The notes: generated by a model not told the origin, from the letters alone. 64,000 nucleotides of DNA from Bacillota bacterium (GCA_019428945.1 JAHYJM010000001.1:1-64000); one strand, 5' to 3'; numbered from the stretch's first letter, positions 34,076 to 43,480 are shown. A program made the numbers and translations.

Positions 34076-35094
34076 ACTGGAAACCATCGGAAAATTGGAT
34101 CACTTTAACCGCTATTGATGCTCACACAGGAGGGGAGCCTCTGAGAATATTTGCAGGTGATCATCCTAAAATACCAGGCGATACAATTCTTGAAAAACGA
34201 AAGTATGCCCTGAAAAATATCGACTACCTCAGAACAGCAACACTCTGGGAACCACGTGGACATGCTGACATGTATGGCTGTATAATTACCGAACCAGTAA
34301 CTGACGATGGCCATTTTGGTGTTCTTTTTACTCACAATGAAGGTTACAGCAGCATGTGCGGCCATGGGATTATCGCCGTAACAAAAGTTGTGCTTGAAAC
34401 AGAATTAATAAATATACCCTTTGATAGCAGGCAGGTAAATATTGACACTCCCGCAGGCAGGGTAACCGCCTATCCTTCCTGGAAAGATGGCTCAGTAACC
34501 AGTGTCTCTTTTTTGAATGTGCCTTCTTTTATTTACGCTGCGGCTGAAGTTGTTAATGTACCGGGATTGGGTAAAATAAATTATGATGTTGCGTTCGGAG
34601 GAGCTTTTTACGCATTTGTTGATGCTGAAGAAGCTGGGGTTGAACTGAATCCCGGTGGGTTCAGGAAGCTGATCGAAAGAGGAACATTGATAAAGAAGGC
34701 AATTATGAATGAGAGTGAGATTAAGCATCCCTTTGAAATTGATCTCGGATTCCTTTACGGTGTCATTTTTGTAGGTAAATCTGAAAAAGCGTCAAATCAC
34801 AGCCGTAATGTATGTGTTTTTGCTGATGGTGAAGTCGATCGAAGTCCTACCGGAACCGGAGTAAGCGCAAGAGCTGCAATTCACTTCAGCAGGGGTGAAA
34901 TTACTTTAAACGAACCATTTGTGGTTGAAAGTATTCTGGGCACTACTTTTACAGGCGAAGTAGTTGAAAAAACAACTTTTGGCCACCATGATGCAGTAAT
35001 ACCGAAAATAACAGGCTCAGCTCATATATGCGGCATCAATAAGCTGGTTATAGATCCGGATGATCCTTTAAAACACGGTTTTATTCTCAGGTAA
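34072..35094 (+). CDS. Proline racemase family, probable trans-3-hydroxy-L-proline dehydratase
   Basis: Proline racemase fold, 340 residues. The first catalytic Cys is present (C96 in YSSMCGHGI). The second motif reads DRSPTGTG with Thr260 where racemases and 4-hydroxyproline epimerases have Cys. This Thr marks trans-3-hydroxy-L-proline dehydratase, which makes delta-1-pyrroline-2-carboxylate. It follows the membrane protein gene with a 4-base overlap and is convergent with the glycyl radical activase gene, their ends overlapping by 8 bases. Dehydratase activity is inferred from the residue rule. Confidence 0.85.
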   Translation: MNWKPSENWITLTAIDAHTGGEPLRIFAGDHPKIPGDTILEKRKYALKNIDYLRTATLWEPRGHADMYGCIITEPVTDDGHFGVLFTHNEGYSSMCGHGIIAVTKVVLETELINIPFDSRQVNIDTPAGRVTAYPSWKDGSVTSVSFLNVPSFIYAAAEVVNVPGLGKINYDVAFGGAFYAFVDAEEAGVELNPGGFRKLIERGTLIKKAIMNESEIKHPFEIDLGFLYGVIFVGKSEKASNHSRNVCVFADGEVDRSPTGTGVSARAAIHFSRGEITLNEPFVVESILGTTFTGEVVEKTTFGHHDAVIPKITGSAHICGINKLVIDPDDPLKHGFILR

Positions 35095-36043
35095 TTTCAC
35101 TGCCGGACCTGATCGGTATTCCAGTTAACAGGCTGTTCATGAACTCAGCCCGTTCTTTTACATGTTCCTCTGAGGGCGGCAGCAGGTCACGGCATCTGTA
35201 ATCTAATCCGAGTAGTCGGTAAGTATCGCTGCCCAGCCGATGGTAAGGTAGCAGCTCGATCTCCTTGATTTTTTTCAGTTTAGTGCAAAAGCCGAGTGTG
35301 GCTGCCAGGTTTGAATCAGTATCATTATAACCGGGTATAAGAGGAATGCGAATAATTTCTCCAAAGTGGTAACTTGTTTGATCTGCTTTTATCAGGTTGT
35401 CAAGTGTAGTTTGGTTGCTCGCTCCCACCCACAGTGTGTGCATCTGGTTGTCCATATGCTTAAGGTCGGCATAAAGGTGGTCCAGCCAGGGCAGAACCGT
35501 GTCCAGGCTGCTGTAAGGTGTATAAAGGCTGCTTTCCAGAGCTGTGTGGATGCCATTTATTTTGCATTTTTCAAGAAGAGCGGCACAGAAGTCAGGTTGG
35601 CAAAGCGGTTCTCCCCCGCTGAGTGTTATTCCTCCTCCGGAATGGAAGTAGAATATTTCATCCTTGCTGATTTCTTTCATTAAGTCGTCAACCGTCATAG
35701 TAAACCCGTATTTTTTAACCGCATTAGCCTGGCACACTTCAAAACATCGAAAACATCCTACACATTTATCCCTGTCAGTAATAACACCCAGGCCATCATC
35801 AGATAAAGTTATGGCATTTTCGGGGCAGGATTCAATACAGCGGCCGCAGGCTGTGCAAAGTCTCTGATCATAGCCTTTCTCAAATTCAAAAGACTGTGAC
35901 TCAGGCGTAGAACACCAGGGGCAGCTTAGCTGGCAGCCCTTTAAAAATATTACGGTTCTCAAACCCTGACCATCATGTATTGAAGATCTTTCGATCCTGA
36001 TAATATTGCCTTTTAAATGTTTTTTCTTCAATGTGTCTTTCAT
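35087..36043 (-). CDS. Glycyl radical enzyme activating enzyme
   Basis: Radical SAM activase, 318 residues. The SAM cluster motif Cys-x3-Cys-x2-Cys is C37, C41, C44 (GCQLSCPWC). It is followed by a two-cluster ferredoxin insert (CTACGRCIESCPENAI and CVGCFRCFEVCQANAV) and the SGGEPL motif. It overlaps the glycyl radical enzyme gene upstream by 4 bases, so it surely serves that enzyme. Confidence 0.93.
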   Translation of the reverse strand: MKDTLKKKHLKGNIIRIERSSIHDGQGLRTVIFLKGCQLSCPWCSTPESQSFEFEKGYDQRLCTACGRCIESCPENAITLSDDGLGVITDRDKCVGCFRCFEVCQANAVKKYGFTMTVDDLMKEISKDEIFYFHSGGGITLSGGEPLCQPDFCAALLEKCKINGIHTALESSLYTPYSSLDTVLPWLDHLYADLKHMDNQMHTLWVGASNQTTLDNLIKADQTSYHFGEIIRIPLIPGYNDTDSNLAATLGFCTKLKKIKEIELLPYHRLGSDTYRLLGLDYRCRDLLPPSEEHVKERAEFMNSLLTGIPIRSGSEIT

Positions 36044-38457
36044 CCCGTCGAAATGCCATGTTGTACAGTACGACCGATAATTTCATCCTGAACATCTTTT
36101 CCAAGCTCTACGAAGTAGGCAGTATAGCCGGCGACACGCACCAGCAAACCTTTATACTTTTCAGGCTCCCGTTGAGCGTTGATCAGTGTTTCCTGATCAA
36201 TAACATTGAACTGCACGTGAAAAACACCTAAGCTGCAAAGGCTCTTTAATAGGGCCATTAACTGGGTTATCCCATTTTCCGTCTTGAGCATTGCAGGCTC
36301 AACTTTCATGTTCAACAGGGTTCCCTGGACAAACCTGCCGTGAGGAATATGAGCAACAGATTTGATTACAGCACTGGGCCCGTTCAAATCTGTTCCTCCA
36401 CTCGGACTGACACCATCAGCAAGGGGCTGCCAGGCTTTACGTCCGGATGGCAGGGCACCTACTTCCAGGCCGAAAGGTGTATTTCCCGATACAGGAAGTA
36501 TACCCGGGGTCATTTTCCCGAACTTGCTTTCATAACGCTCTATTTCGTCGGCGATGTATGTAAATATTTCTCCCGCAATTTCATCAGCATATGGGTCATC
36601 GTTACCGTATTTTGGCGCTTCAAGACACAGTTTGCGGATTTCTTCATATCCACAAAAATCATGATCAAGGGCTTCTATAAGCTGTTCCATCGGCACCAGT
36701 TTCTGATCATAAACCAGGTATTTAACAGCTGTAATACTATTGATCAAATCAGCCACCCCGATCAGGATAATGCCGTTTCCCACATTATACTTGGCGCCTC
36801 CCCATGCATAATCTTTCGCATTTTCTATACAATCCCTGAAAGTGAGAGAAAGAGCGGGCACCGGCCTGTTAAGGCCAATCTCATCTATTACGTGGCTTCC
36901 GGCAATAACTGCCCTGGTTGCGTAAGCAATCTGACTTTTTACAGCCTGGAGAAACTGATCAAATGAAGTGAATTCTTTTGGTTCTCCGGTTCTCTCAGAT
37001 ATGATCAGGCCGCTCTTTCTGTTGATGCCGTTTAGCAGGGTAAATTCGACCATGCTTCCAAGGTTAATGTCGGCAAGAGCGGTGTACTGCCGCATGCGCC
37101 CTTCTAAGTTAGTCTCGACACAACCACAGGGGTTCCAGTTATACGCTTCTCTGAGAGGGACGCCCTTGTTCATTAGCATGGCAATACCTATATCATCATT
37201 ATGAAAAGCAGGGAATCCCGTCCCCAGTCTGATCAGCTCCACAACCTTGCGAAGAAATGAGTTCGGGTTTTTAGAGACGCTGTAGCGCACCGAGAGAGAA
37301 GGCTGGTATAGCTGTACATCCATTGTAGCCTGCAATATCATGTATGAGAGATCGTTTACGGCGTCTTTACCAGCCTCATCAACTCCGCCTGCACAGACAT
37401 TCTGAAACATGGGATAACCTGCGGCAAACTCTGCTGTCTGAGCATCCTGAAAAAGACATGGCTCGCTGAATTTAATCCAGAGACAGTCGAGAAGTTCCTG
37501 AGCCTGTTCCGGAGTTATGCGTCCTGCATCAATATCAGCTTTATAAAATGGCCAGAGATACTGATCCATTCTGCCCGGGTTGTAACTGGCGGCATTCTGC
37601 TCCATGAAGATCATCGTCTGATAAAAATATAGTGATTGCAAGGCTTCGCGGAAAGTGCGGGCCGGCTTCATCGGGACCCGGCGGCAGACTTCAGCAATTT
37701 CAATTAATTCTTTTTTACGCCTGGGGTTATCCTCTGCAGCTGCCAGCTTATCAGCCTCTTCAGCATATCGTTCAGCATTTCTGGCTATGCCGTCAGCGGC
37801 AATTAAAAGCGATTTAAGGTAGTAATCTTTTTCGAAATCACCCGGTTTAGTTAGATCCAGTTTTGATTTTCTCTCTTTAATGCTGAGAATAATCCCTTCA
37901 AGCCCTTCTTTAATCAGCCATTCATAACCGGCAGTTGTTTCGCCCCAGCCACGAACAGCTTTTCGATCTATATAGACAACACCGTTATCGCGAAGAACCC
38001 TGGTTTCATCGGGAATCTGGGCCAACCATTCCTCATAATTTGAACGTCCTTTCCAGTAAGGACGAATTTCTTCTTCAAAAGCAAACCTGTCTTCCGGTTT
38101 AAGGTTGAAAGGATCGTATTTCCGGCTGCTTATTGTATCGAGCTCCTTGTCTAATACGGACCAGCAGGAGTCGGCGCAGAGAATACCTGCCCTGATCTTA
38201 CTGCCTGAACAACCGACAATAAGCTCTTCATCCCATATCTTAATCGTTTTTTCGCAGCACTGATTCCTGAAAGCCCTGGCTTTGCGCATTACAAGCGGTT
38301 CACCCTCAGCTTCCCTGAAACCCTTTGTCAACAGCCTGGCATTTTCCAGATCCATCTCAGGCTGAGTATCAAGAACCCGTTGTTTCAGAAAGTGGATGCG
38401 TTTCATGTAGGTCGGTTCAACTCGGGCTTCCAGTTTTTTTTGCTTTGTCTGAGGCAT
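36040..38457 (-). CDS. Glycyl radical enzyme of unassigned substrate
   Basis: Pyruvate-formate-lyase-type glycyl radical enzyme, 805 residues. Active-site Cys446 and Glu448 lie in NPCGCVETNLEG, and the radical glycine is Gly777 in LLVRVAGYTAYF. Cys followed by Val-Glu is the pattern of dehydratases and eliminases, not of pyruvate formate-lyase. It is not HypD-like: the residues around the site differ from the neighbouring hypD. An extra Cys444 gives a Cys-Gly-Cys motif. GGAGGG lies 8 bases before the ATG. The hydroxyproline neighbourhood makes trans-4-hydroxy-D-proline C-N lyase (HplG) or a related eliminase one possibility, but I cannot assign it. Confidence 0.85.
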   Translation of the reverse strand: MPQTKQKKLEARVEPTYMKRIHFLKQRVLDTQPEMDLENARLLTKGFREAEGEPLVMRKARAFRNQCCEKTIKIWDEELIVGCSGSKIRAGILCADSCWSVLDKELDTISSRKYDPFNLKPEDRFAFEEEIRPYWKGRSNYEEWLAQIPDETRVLRDNGVVYIDRKAVRGWGETTAGYEWLIKEGLEGIILSIKERKSKLDLTKPGDFEKDYYLKSLLIAADGIARNAERYAEEADKLAAAEDNPRRKKELIEIAEVCRRVPMKPARTFREALQSLYFYQTMIFMEQNAASYNPGRMDQYLWPFYKADIDAGRITPEQAQELLDCLWIKFSEPCLFQDAQTAEFAAGYPMFQNVCAGGVDEAGKDAVNDLSYMILQATMDVQLYQPSLSVRYSVSKNPNSFLRKVVELIRLGTGFPAFHNDDIGIAMLMNKGVPLREAYNWNPCGCVETNLEGRMRQYTALADINLGSMVEFTLLNGINRKSGLIISERTGEPKEFTSFDQFLQAVKSQIAYATRAVIAGSHVIDEIGLNRPVPALSLTFRDCIENAKDYAWGGAKYNVGNGIILIGVADLINSITAVKYLVYDQKLVPMEQLIEALDHDFCGYEEIRKLCLEAPKYGNDDPYADEIAGEIFTYIADEIERYESKFGKMTPGILPVSGNTPFGLEVGALPSGRKAWQPLADGVSPSGGTDLNGPSAVIKSVAHIPHGRFVQGTLLNMKVEPAMLKTENGITQLMALLKSLCSLGVFHVQFNVIDQETLINAQREPEKYKGLLVRVAGYTAYFVELGKDVQDEIIGRTVQHGISTG

Positions 38458-38492
38458 TAAAATCCCTCCAGGTCTTTTTATACTATTTTATA

Positions 38493-38501
38493 ATTATAGC
38501 A
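38493..38501 (-). promoter_or_regulatory. Extended -10 promoter for the unassigned glycyl radical operon
   Basis: On the minus strand TGCTATAAT, an extended -10, about 40 bases before the gene start. Confidence 0.6.
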
Positions 38502-38551
38502 TACCTTATTTGTTCAGTATATTGTTGATACTAACATCTCGTCCGAACTTC

Positions 38552-38560
38552 TGATATAAT
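38552..38560 (+). promoter_or_regulatory. Extended -10 promoter for hypE-hypD
   Basis: TGATATAAT, an extended -10, 25 bases before the activase start. It is divergent from the promoter at 38493 and the two share about 50 bases, so one regulator could control both. Confidence 0.6.
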
Positions 38561-38584
38561 ATTTAATGTCAATGAAAGTGAGAA

Positions 38585-39505
38585 ATGATGAACAAGGGAA
38601 TAATTTTTAACATTCAAAGGTTTTCACTGCACGACGGCCCGGGGATTAGAACAACTATATTTTTTAAAGGCTGCCCATTAAGCTGCCCTTGGTGCCAGAA
38701 CCCGGAGGGGATGAGGCCTGAAAAAGATCTTTTCAGACATTCAGCCCGCTGTATCGCATGCCGGTTTTGCGTAGAGCATTGTCCGGAAAAAGCCGTTGAA
38801 CTTACTGAAAATGGTCCGGTAATTAATCGTGACTTATGTTCACTATGCCTGATCTGTGCAGAAAATTGTCCTGTTGAAGCATTTGAAAAAGCGGGCAGGG
38901 AAATCACTGTAGGCGAGCTTGTAAATGAAATCATAAAAGATAGAATTATATTTGAAGAATCGGGAGGAGGAGCAACATTTTCCGGCGGTGAACCGCTTAT
39001 GCAAAGTGGGTTTTTGATCAGTGTATTAAAAGCATTAAAAAACGAAGGGATCCACACAGCTATTGAAACATCCGGTTATGCTTCCTGGGAGAGCTTTAGG
39101 GATACGCTTCCATATACAGATCTATATTTATTTGATTTAAAAATTGTTGATCCGGGAAAGTGCAAAGAATTTCTGGGCGTAAATATAGAACCGATACTTG
39201 AGAATCTGAATAAACTAGCTAAAAATAATGCTGATATATTAGTGCGTATTCCAGTAATTCCCTCGGTAAATGATGATTTAAGAAATTTGAACCTGGTGGT
39301 GAAAACTTTGAACAGCGCCGGAATTGATTCTCTCGAGCTGATCCCATACCATAAACTCGGTTCGGCAAAATACTCAAACCTTGATCTTAATTACAGCATG
39401 CATAATATTGAACCGCCCGGCCCCGATCAATTGGATCGAATCACAAAACTGCTTGAAGCATCTGGTATTATTATACATAGCGAGGTAGAACGCGAAAATG
39501 ATTAA
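38585..39505 (+). CDS. hypE: HypD-activating radical SAM enzyme
   Basis: Glycyl radical activase, 306 residues. SAM cluster C30, C34, C37 (GCPLSCPWCQNPEG), a two-cluster ferredoxin domain (CIACRFCVEHCPEKAV, CSLCLICAENCPVEAF) and FSGGEPLMQ. It overlaps hypD by 8 bases. By position and type it installs the glycyl radical in HypD. Confidence 0.92.
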   Translation: MMNKGIIFNIQRFSLHDGPGIRTTIFFKGCPLSCPWCQNPEGMRPEKDLFRHSARCIACRFCVEHCPEKAVELTENGPVINRDLCSLCLICAENCPVEAFEKAGREITVGELVNEIIKDRIIFEESGGGATFSGGEPLMQSGFLISVLKALKNEGIHTAIETSGYASWESFRDTLPYTDLYLFDLKIVDPGKCKEFLGVNIEPILENLNKLAKNNADILVRIPVIPSVNDDLRNLNLVVKTLNSAGIDSLELIPYHKLGSAKYSNLDLNYSMHNIEPPGPDQLDRITKLLEASGIIIHSEVEREND

Positions 39506-41879
39506 ACAAAACCGTGGTATGAACGACAGAGTACAAAAATTACGGGAAATAAGTGAGACAACAAGACCGTCAATTTCAATCGAGCGAGCTTTACTGGTTA
39601 CTGAGGCATATAAAAACCATGCCGGCAAGGTGAGTATCCCTGTGCTCAGAGCTCTTGTTTTTAAGCATTTGATGGAGAATAAAACTATCCATATTGAGAA
39701 TGGAGAACTGATCGTAGGCGAACGCGGAACGGGACCACAGGTCACACCGACCTATCCTGAGCTTTGCTGTCACACGCTTGATGATCTATCGGTTATTTCA
39801 GAAAGAGAAAAAATTTCATTTGAAGTTAACGAGCATGTCCGAAATACCCAGGAACATGAAATCATCCCTTACTGGCATGGTCGTTCCATGCGGGAAAATA
39901 TATTTAAACAGATGAGCAAGGATTGGCACAACTGTTACGAAGCCGGTATTTTTACAGAGTTTATGGAGCAGCGTGCCCCTGGCCACACTGTGGCAGGAGA
40001 TAAAATATACAACACAGGTATGCTTGATTTAAAAGCTCAGATTACCAGTAAACTTAATTCACCTGGTTTAAAAGATAATCCTGATCAAGAAGCTAAACGA
40101 GAACAGCTTAAAGCAATGGATATATGCGCCGACGCTTTAATCACCTTTGCAAAACGGCATGCTCAAAAAGCAAGGGAAATAGCCAAAACAGAAATTTTAC
40201 CGGAAAGAAGAGCGGAGCTGCTAAAAGTCGCGTCTGTTTGTGAAAGAGTTCCGGCCAATGCTCCATGCGATATGTGGGAAGCTCTTCAATATTACTGGTT
40301 CGTTCACCTCGGTGTTATAACCGAGCTCAATACCTGGGATGCTTTCTGTCCCGGCAGGCTTGATCAACACCTCCGGCCATTTTACGAGAAAGATATTGAA
40401 AAGGGAAACCTCAACCGCGAGAAGGCAAAAGAACTTCTTGAATGTTTCTGGATTAAGTTCAATAATCAACCAGCCCCGCCCAAAGTCGGAATAACCCTGA
40501 AAGAAAGTGGAACATACACCGATTTTTCGAACATCAACCTCGGTGGTGTAAAGCCTGACGGTAAAGACGGTGTAAACGATATAACCTACCTGCTGCTTGA
40601 AGTAATTGATGAAATGCGCCTGCTTCAGCCAAGTACTAATATACAGCTCAGCAAGAAAAATCCTGATCTCTTTATCAGGAAAGCCGGCGAAATTATCCGT
40701 AAAGGCTGGGGACAACCTTCAGTTTTTAATGTTGAAGCTGTAATCCAGGAGCTTCTGATCCAGGGTAAATCACTGGTTGATGCCAGGAATGGAGGAACAA
40801 GCGGGTGTGTTGAAACTGGTGCATTCGGAAAGGAAAGCTATATCCTGACTGGTTATTTCAACCTGACTAAAGTATTGGAAATAACCCTGAATAATGGCTT
40901 CGATCCTTTAACGGGTAAACAGCTTGGACCGGATACCGGTAACCCACGTGACTTTAACAGCTTTGAAGAGTTGCTGAAAGCTTTTGAAACGCAGCTAAAA
41001 CATTTTCTGGATATAAAAATAACAGGAAACCAGGTGATTGAAAAACTCTATGCTGATAACATGCCAGCGCCATTTCTTTCACTAATCATCGATGACTGTC
41101 TTGAGAATGCCAAAGATTACAATGCCGGTGGTTCGCGCTATAATACAAACTACATTCAGGGTGTAGGCATAGGCTCAATCACTGACAGTTTGGCATCGAT
41201 CAAAAAACATATATACGACGATCAAAAATACAGCTGGGATCGGTTATTATCTGCCCTCAATACTAATTTTTCAGGTCTTGAAGCAATGAGACAGTATATA
41301 ATTCACAAAACACCGCACTACGGCAACGATGACGACTATCCCGATGATATTATGCAAAAAGTTTTCAGTATGTTTCACCATCTGGTTGACGGACGTAAAA
41401 CTTTCCGCGGCGGCACGTACAGGATCAACATGCTGCCAACAACATGCCACGTTTATTTCGGATCAATAATCGGCGCAACTCCCGATGGACGTTTAGCAGG
41501 GATACCATTATCGGAAGGTATATCACCCGTGCAGGGTACTGACATAAGCGGACCGACAGCGGTAATTAAATCAGCTGCTAAGATGGACCACCTGCTGACA
41601 GGCGGAACTCTGCTAAACCTGAAATTTTCACCCATAGCGCTGGCAGGAGATAAAGGTCTTGATAACCTGGTCCATCTTGTCAGGTCATATTTCAGGATGG
41701 ACGGTCATCATATACAGTTTAATGTTGTTGACGCCGATACACTTAAAAAGGCCCAGGCCAACCCTGAGCTTCACCGTGGTTTGATCGTGAGGGTGGCCGG
41801 TTACAGCGACTATTTCAACAACCTCAGCGAACAGCTTCAAAACGAGATAATTACCCGCACTGCACACGAAGCCCTTTGA
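39498..41879 (+). CDS. hypD: trans-4-hydroxy-L-proline dehydratase
   Basis: Glycyl radical enzyme, 793 residues. It removes water from trans-4-hydroxy-L-proline to give pyrroline-5-carboxylate. Active-site Cys437 and Glu439 are in GGTSGCVETGAFGKE, and the radical Gly768 is in RVAGYSDYFNNLS. As I recall the C. difficile HypD site, all residues are kept with a +3 offset: His163 (APGHTV), Asp281, Ser337, Phe343 and Tyr453. The N-terminus (SIERALLVTEAY) also matches well. ATG 39498 is favoured. The product is a substrate for ProC encoded at 51.7 kb. Confidence 0.93.
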   Translation: MIKQNRGMNDRVQKLREISETTRPSISIERALLVTEAYKNHAGKVSIPVLRALVFKHLMENKTIHIENGELIVGERGTGPQVTPTYPELCCHTLDDLSVISEREKISFEVNEHVRNTQEHEIIPYWHGRSMRENIFKQMSKDWHNCYEAGIFTEFMEQRAPGHTVAGDKIYNTGMLDLKAQITSKLNSPGLKDNPDQEAKREQLKAMDICADALITFAKRHAQKAREIAKTEILPERRAELLKVASVCERVPANAPCDMWEALQYYWFVHLGVITELNTWDAFCPGRLDQHLRPFYEKDIEKGNLNREKAKELLECFWIKFNNQPAPPKVGITLKESGTYTDFSNINLGGVKPDGKDGVNDITYLLLEVIDEMRLLQPSTNIQLSKKNPDLFIRKAGEIIRKGWGQPSVFNVEAVIQELLIQGKSLVDARNGGTSGCVETGAFGKESYILTGYFNLTKVLEITLNNGFDPLTGKQLGPDTGNPRDFNSFEELLKAFETQLKHFLDIKITGNQVIEKLYADNMPAPFLSLIIDDCLENAKDYNAGGSRYNTNYIQGVGIGSITDSLASIKKHIYDDQKYSWDRLLSALNTNFSGLEAMRQYIIHKTPHYGNDDDYPDDIMQKVFSMFHHLVDGRKTFRGGTYRINMLPTTCHVYFGSIIGATPDGRLAGIPLSEGISPVQGTDISGPTAVIKSAAKMDHLLTGGTLLNLKFSPIALAGDKGLDNLVHLVRSYFRMDGHHIQFNVVDADTLKKAQANPELHRGLIVRVAGYSDYFNNLSEQLQNEIITRTAHEAL

Positions 41880-41899
41880 GATAATTCTCCGGGCAAGCG

Positions 41900-41928
41900 T
41901 TGACATGAACGGGTAAATCGAATACAAT
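41900..41928 (+). promoter_or_regulatory. Sigma-70 promoter of tRNA-Trp
   Basis: TTGACA, 17-base spacer, TACAAT, ending 11 bases before the tRNA. Near-consensus. Confidence 0.85.
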
Positions 41929-41939
41929 AATTTTGGCAA

Positions 41940-42015
41940 AGGGGAGTAGCTCAACTGGCAGAGCAGCGGTCTCCAAAACCGCAGGCTGCGGGTTCAAGTC
42001 CTGTCTCCCCTGCCA
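41940..42015 (+). tRNA. tRNA-Trp (anticodon CCA)
   Basis: 76-base cloverleaf with encoded CCA. Acceptor AGGGGAG pairs with CTCCCCT, the anticodon loop is CTCCAAA, and the T arm is CGGGTTCAAGTCCTG. Confidence 0.97.
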
Positions 42016-42025
42016 TTGATAACAG

Positions 42026-42060
42026 ACAAGATGCTGCATTTAAGTTGCAGCATCTTGTTT
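42026..42060 (+). terminator. Terminator of tRNA-Trp
   Basis: 13-base stem ACAAGATGCTGCA (42026-42038) and TGCAGCATCTTGT (42046-42058), followed by TT. Confidence 0.85.
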
Positions 42061-42091
42061 AAATGTGGTTTTTTGGGAAGGAGTTTATTTA

Positions 42092-42181
42092 ATGCCCGCG
42101 CAGGAGCTGATGAATGAACTCGAAAGTATGGCTCCACTGGAGATTACAATTCTCGAAATCACCGATCTCTTGATCCCGTGA
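42092..42181 (+). CDS. Candidate 29-codon ORF with its own terminator
   Basis: GGAAGGAG precedes an ATG that opens a 29-residue reading frame, MPAQELMNELESMAPLEIT and ten more residues. Its stop falls inside a terminator stem. It has a loose resemblance to the N-terminus of ribosomal protein L7/L12, so it may be a remnant. It could also be a leader peptide. It is too short to be sure. Confidence 0.35.
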   Translation: MPAQELMNELESMAPLEITILEITDLLIP

Positions 42182-42200
42182 TTAACTACGGGATATTTTT
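42174..42200 (+). terminator. Terminator after the 29-codon ORF
   Basis: Stem TCCCGT (42174-42179) with ACGGGA (42188-42193), followed by TATTTTT. Confidence 0.65.
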
Positions 42201-42262
42201 ATGCCCCTGCCTGTAACGTTTTAAATTGAATAGGGTTAATCACTATGAAAGAGGTGTTATAT

Positions 42263-43453
42263 ATGCAGTCTACAAAAGAAGTGTTGCAGCTGAATGAAAA
42301 GTTCGGAGCAAGGAATTACCTTCCTCTGCCCGTTGTTCTTTCCAGTGGAGAAGGCGTTTGGGTTACAGATCCGGAAGGGAATCGCTACATGGATATGCTC
42401 AGTGCATATTCGGCTATGAATTTTGGCCATTGCCATCCTAAAATTATAGATGCATTAAAAAAGCAGGCTGATAAAATAACCCTCACATCACGAGCTTTTC
42501 ATAACGATCAGCTTGGTGAATTCTGCCGGAGGCTGGCCGAATTAACGGGCAAAGAGATGGTCCTGCCCATGAATACGGGAGCCGAAGCAGTTGAAACGGC
42601 TATTAAAGCAGTACGCCGCTGGGCATACAGAGTAAAAAATGTGCCCGAAGATAAAGCTGAAATAATTGCGTGCAGCGGTAATTTTCATGGACGAACAGTA
42701 ACAATTGTCTCATTCAGTTCTGACGAAGCTTATAAATCAGGGTTTGGCCCTTATACACCGGGGTTCAGAATTATTGAATACGGCAGCATTGACGCGCTTA
42801 AAGCAGCGATCAATAAGAATACAGCCGCTTTGCTAATCGAACCGATTCAGGGCGAAGGGGGAATAATCATTCCCCCCGCAGGCTACTTAAATGAAGCCTA
42901 TAAACTCTGTAAAGAAAATAATATTATTTTTATGGCTGATGAAATACAAACCGGTTTCGGCCGTACCGGCACAATGTTTGCCTGTGACCGGGAAAATGTG
43001 GCTCCTGATCTTTACATCCTTGGCAAAGCGCTTGGTGGCGGAGTCCTGCCTATCTCTGCTGTTACAGCTTCAGAAGAGGTCCTGGGCGTTTTTGAACCGG
43101 GCTCACATGGCTCTACATTTGGCGGAAATCCCCTTGCCTGCGCTGTATCGCTTACCGCCCTGGATGTGCTTGAAGAGGAAAAACTTGTTGAAAATTCAGA
43201 GGGTCTGGGTATTTATTTCGTAAAAAGGCTCCGGGAAATTCAACATCCGGTTATTGCTGAAATCAGGGGCAGGGGGCTTATGGTTGGCGTTGAGTTAAAG
43301 GAAAAAGCCCGTCCGTATTGTGAAAAACTAATGAAAAAAGGCATATTGGCCAAAGAAACACACGAGAATGTTATAAGGTTTGCGCCACCGCTGGTTATAA
43401 CAAAAAAAGAACTGGACTGGGCAATTGATATAGTAGACCAGGTTTTCAGTTAG
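42263..43453 (+). CDS. rocD: Ornithine aminotransferase
   Basis: RocD, 396 residues, a PLP enzyme that turns ornithine plus 2-oxoglutarate into glutamate semialdehyde, in equilibrium with pyrroline-5-carboxylate. Strong family matches are [35 protein letters not shown] and the PLP-lysine site [14 protein letters not shown] 42263 is chosen because AAGAGGTG lies 6 bases upstream; the earlier ATG at 42245 would bury that site. The product joins the HypD product and feeds ProC. Confidence 0.93.
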   Translation: MQSTKEVLQLNEKFGARNYLPLPVVLSSGEGVWVTDPEGNRYMDMLSAYSAMNFGHCHPKIIDALKKQADKITLTSRAFHNDQLGEFCRRLAELTGKEMVLPMNTGAEAVETAIKAVRRWAYRVKNVPEDKAEIIACSGNFHGRTVTIVSFSSDEAYKSGFGPYTPGFRIIEYGSIDALKAAINKNTAALLIEPIQGEGGIIIPPAGYLNEAYKLCKENNIIFMADEIQTGFGRTGTMFACDRENVAPDLYILGKALGGGVLPISAVTASEEVLGVFEPGSHGSTFGGNPLACAVSLTALDVLEEEKLVENSEGLGIYFVKRLREIQHPVIAEIRGRGLMVGVELKEKARPYCEKLMKKGILAKETHENVIRFAPPLVITKKELDWAIDIVDQVFS

Positions 43454-43480
43454 AAGAATAAAATAAAAATATAAAAAGTA

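Noticed and set aside
41851..42039. 62-codon minus-strand ORF over tRNA-Trp
   Set aside because: Antisense of a tRNA, with the same false-gene look (DLNPQPAVLETAALP).
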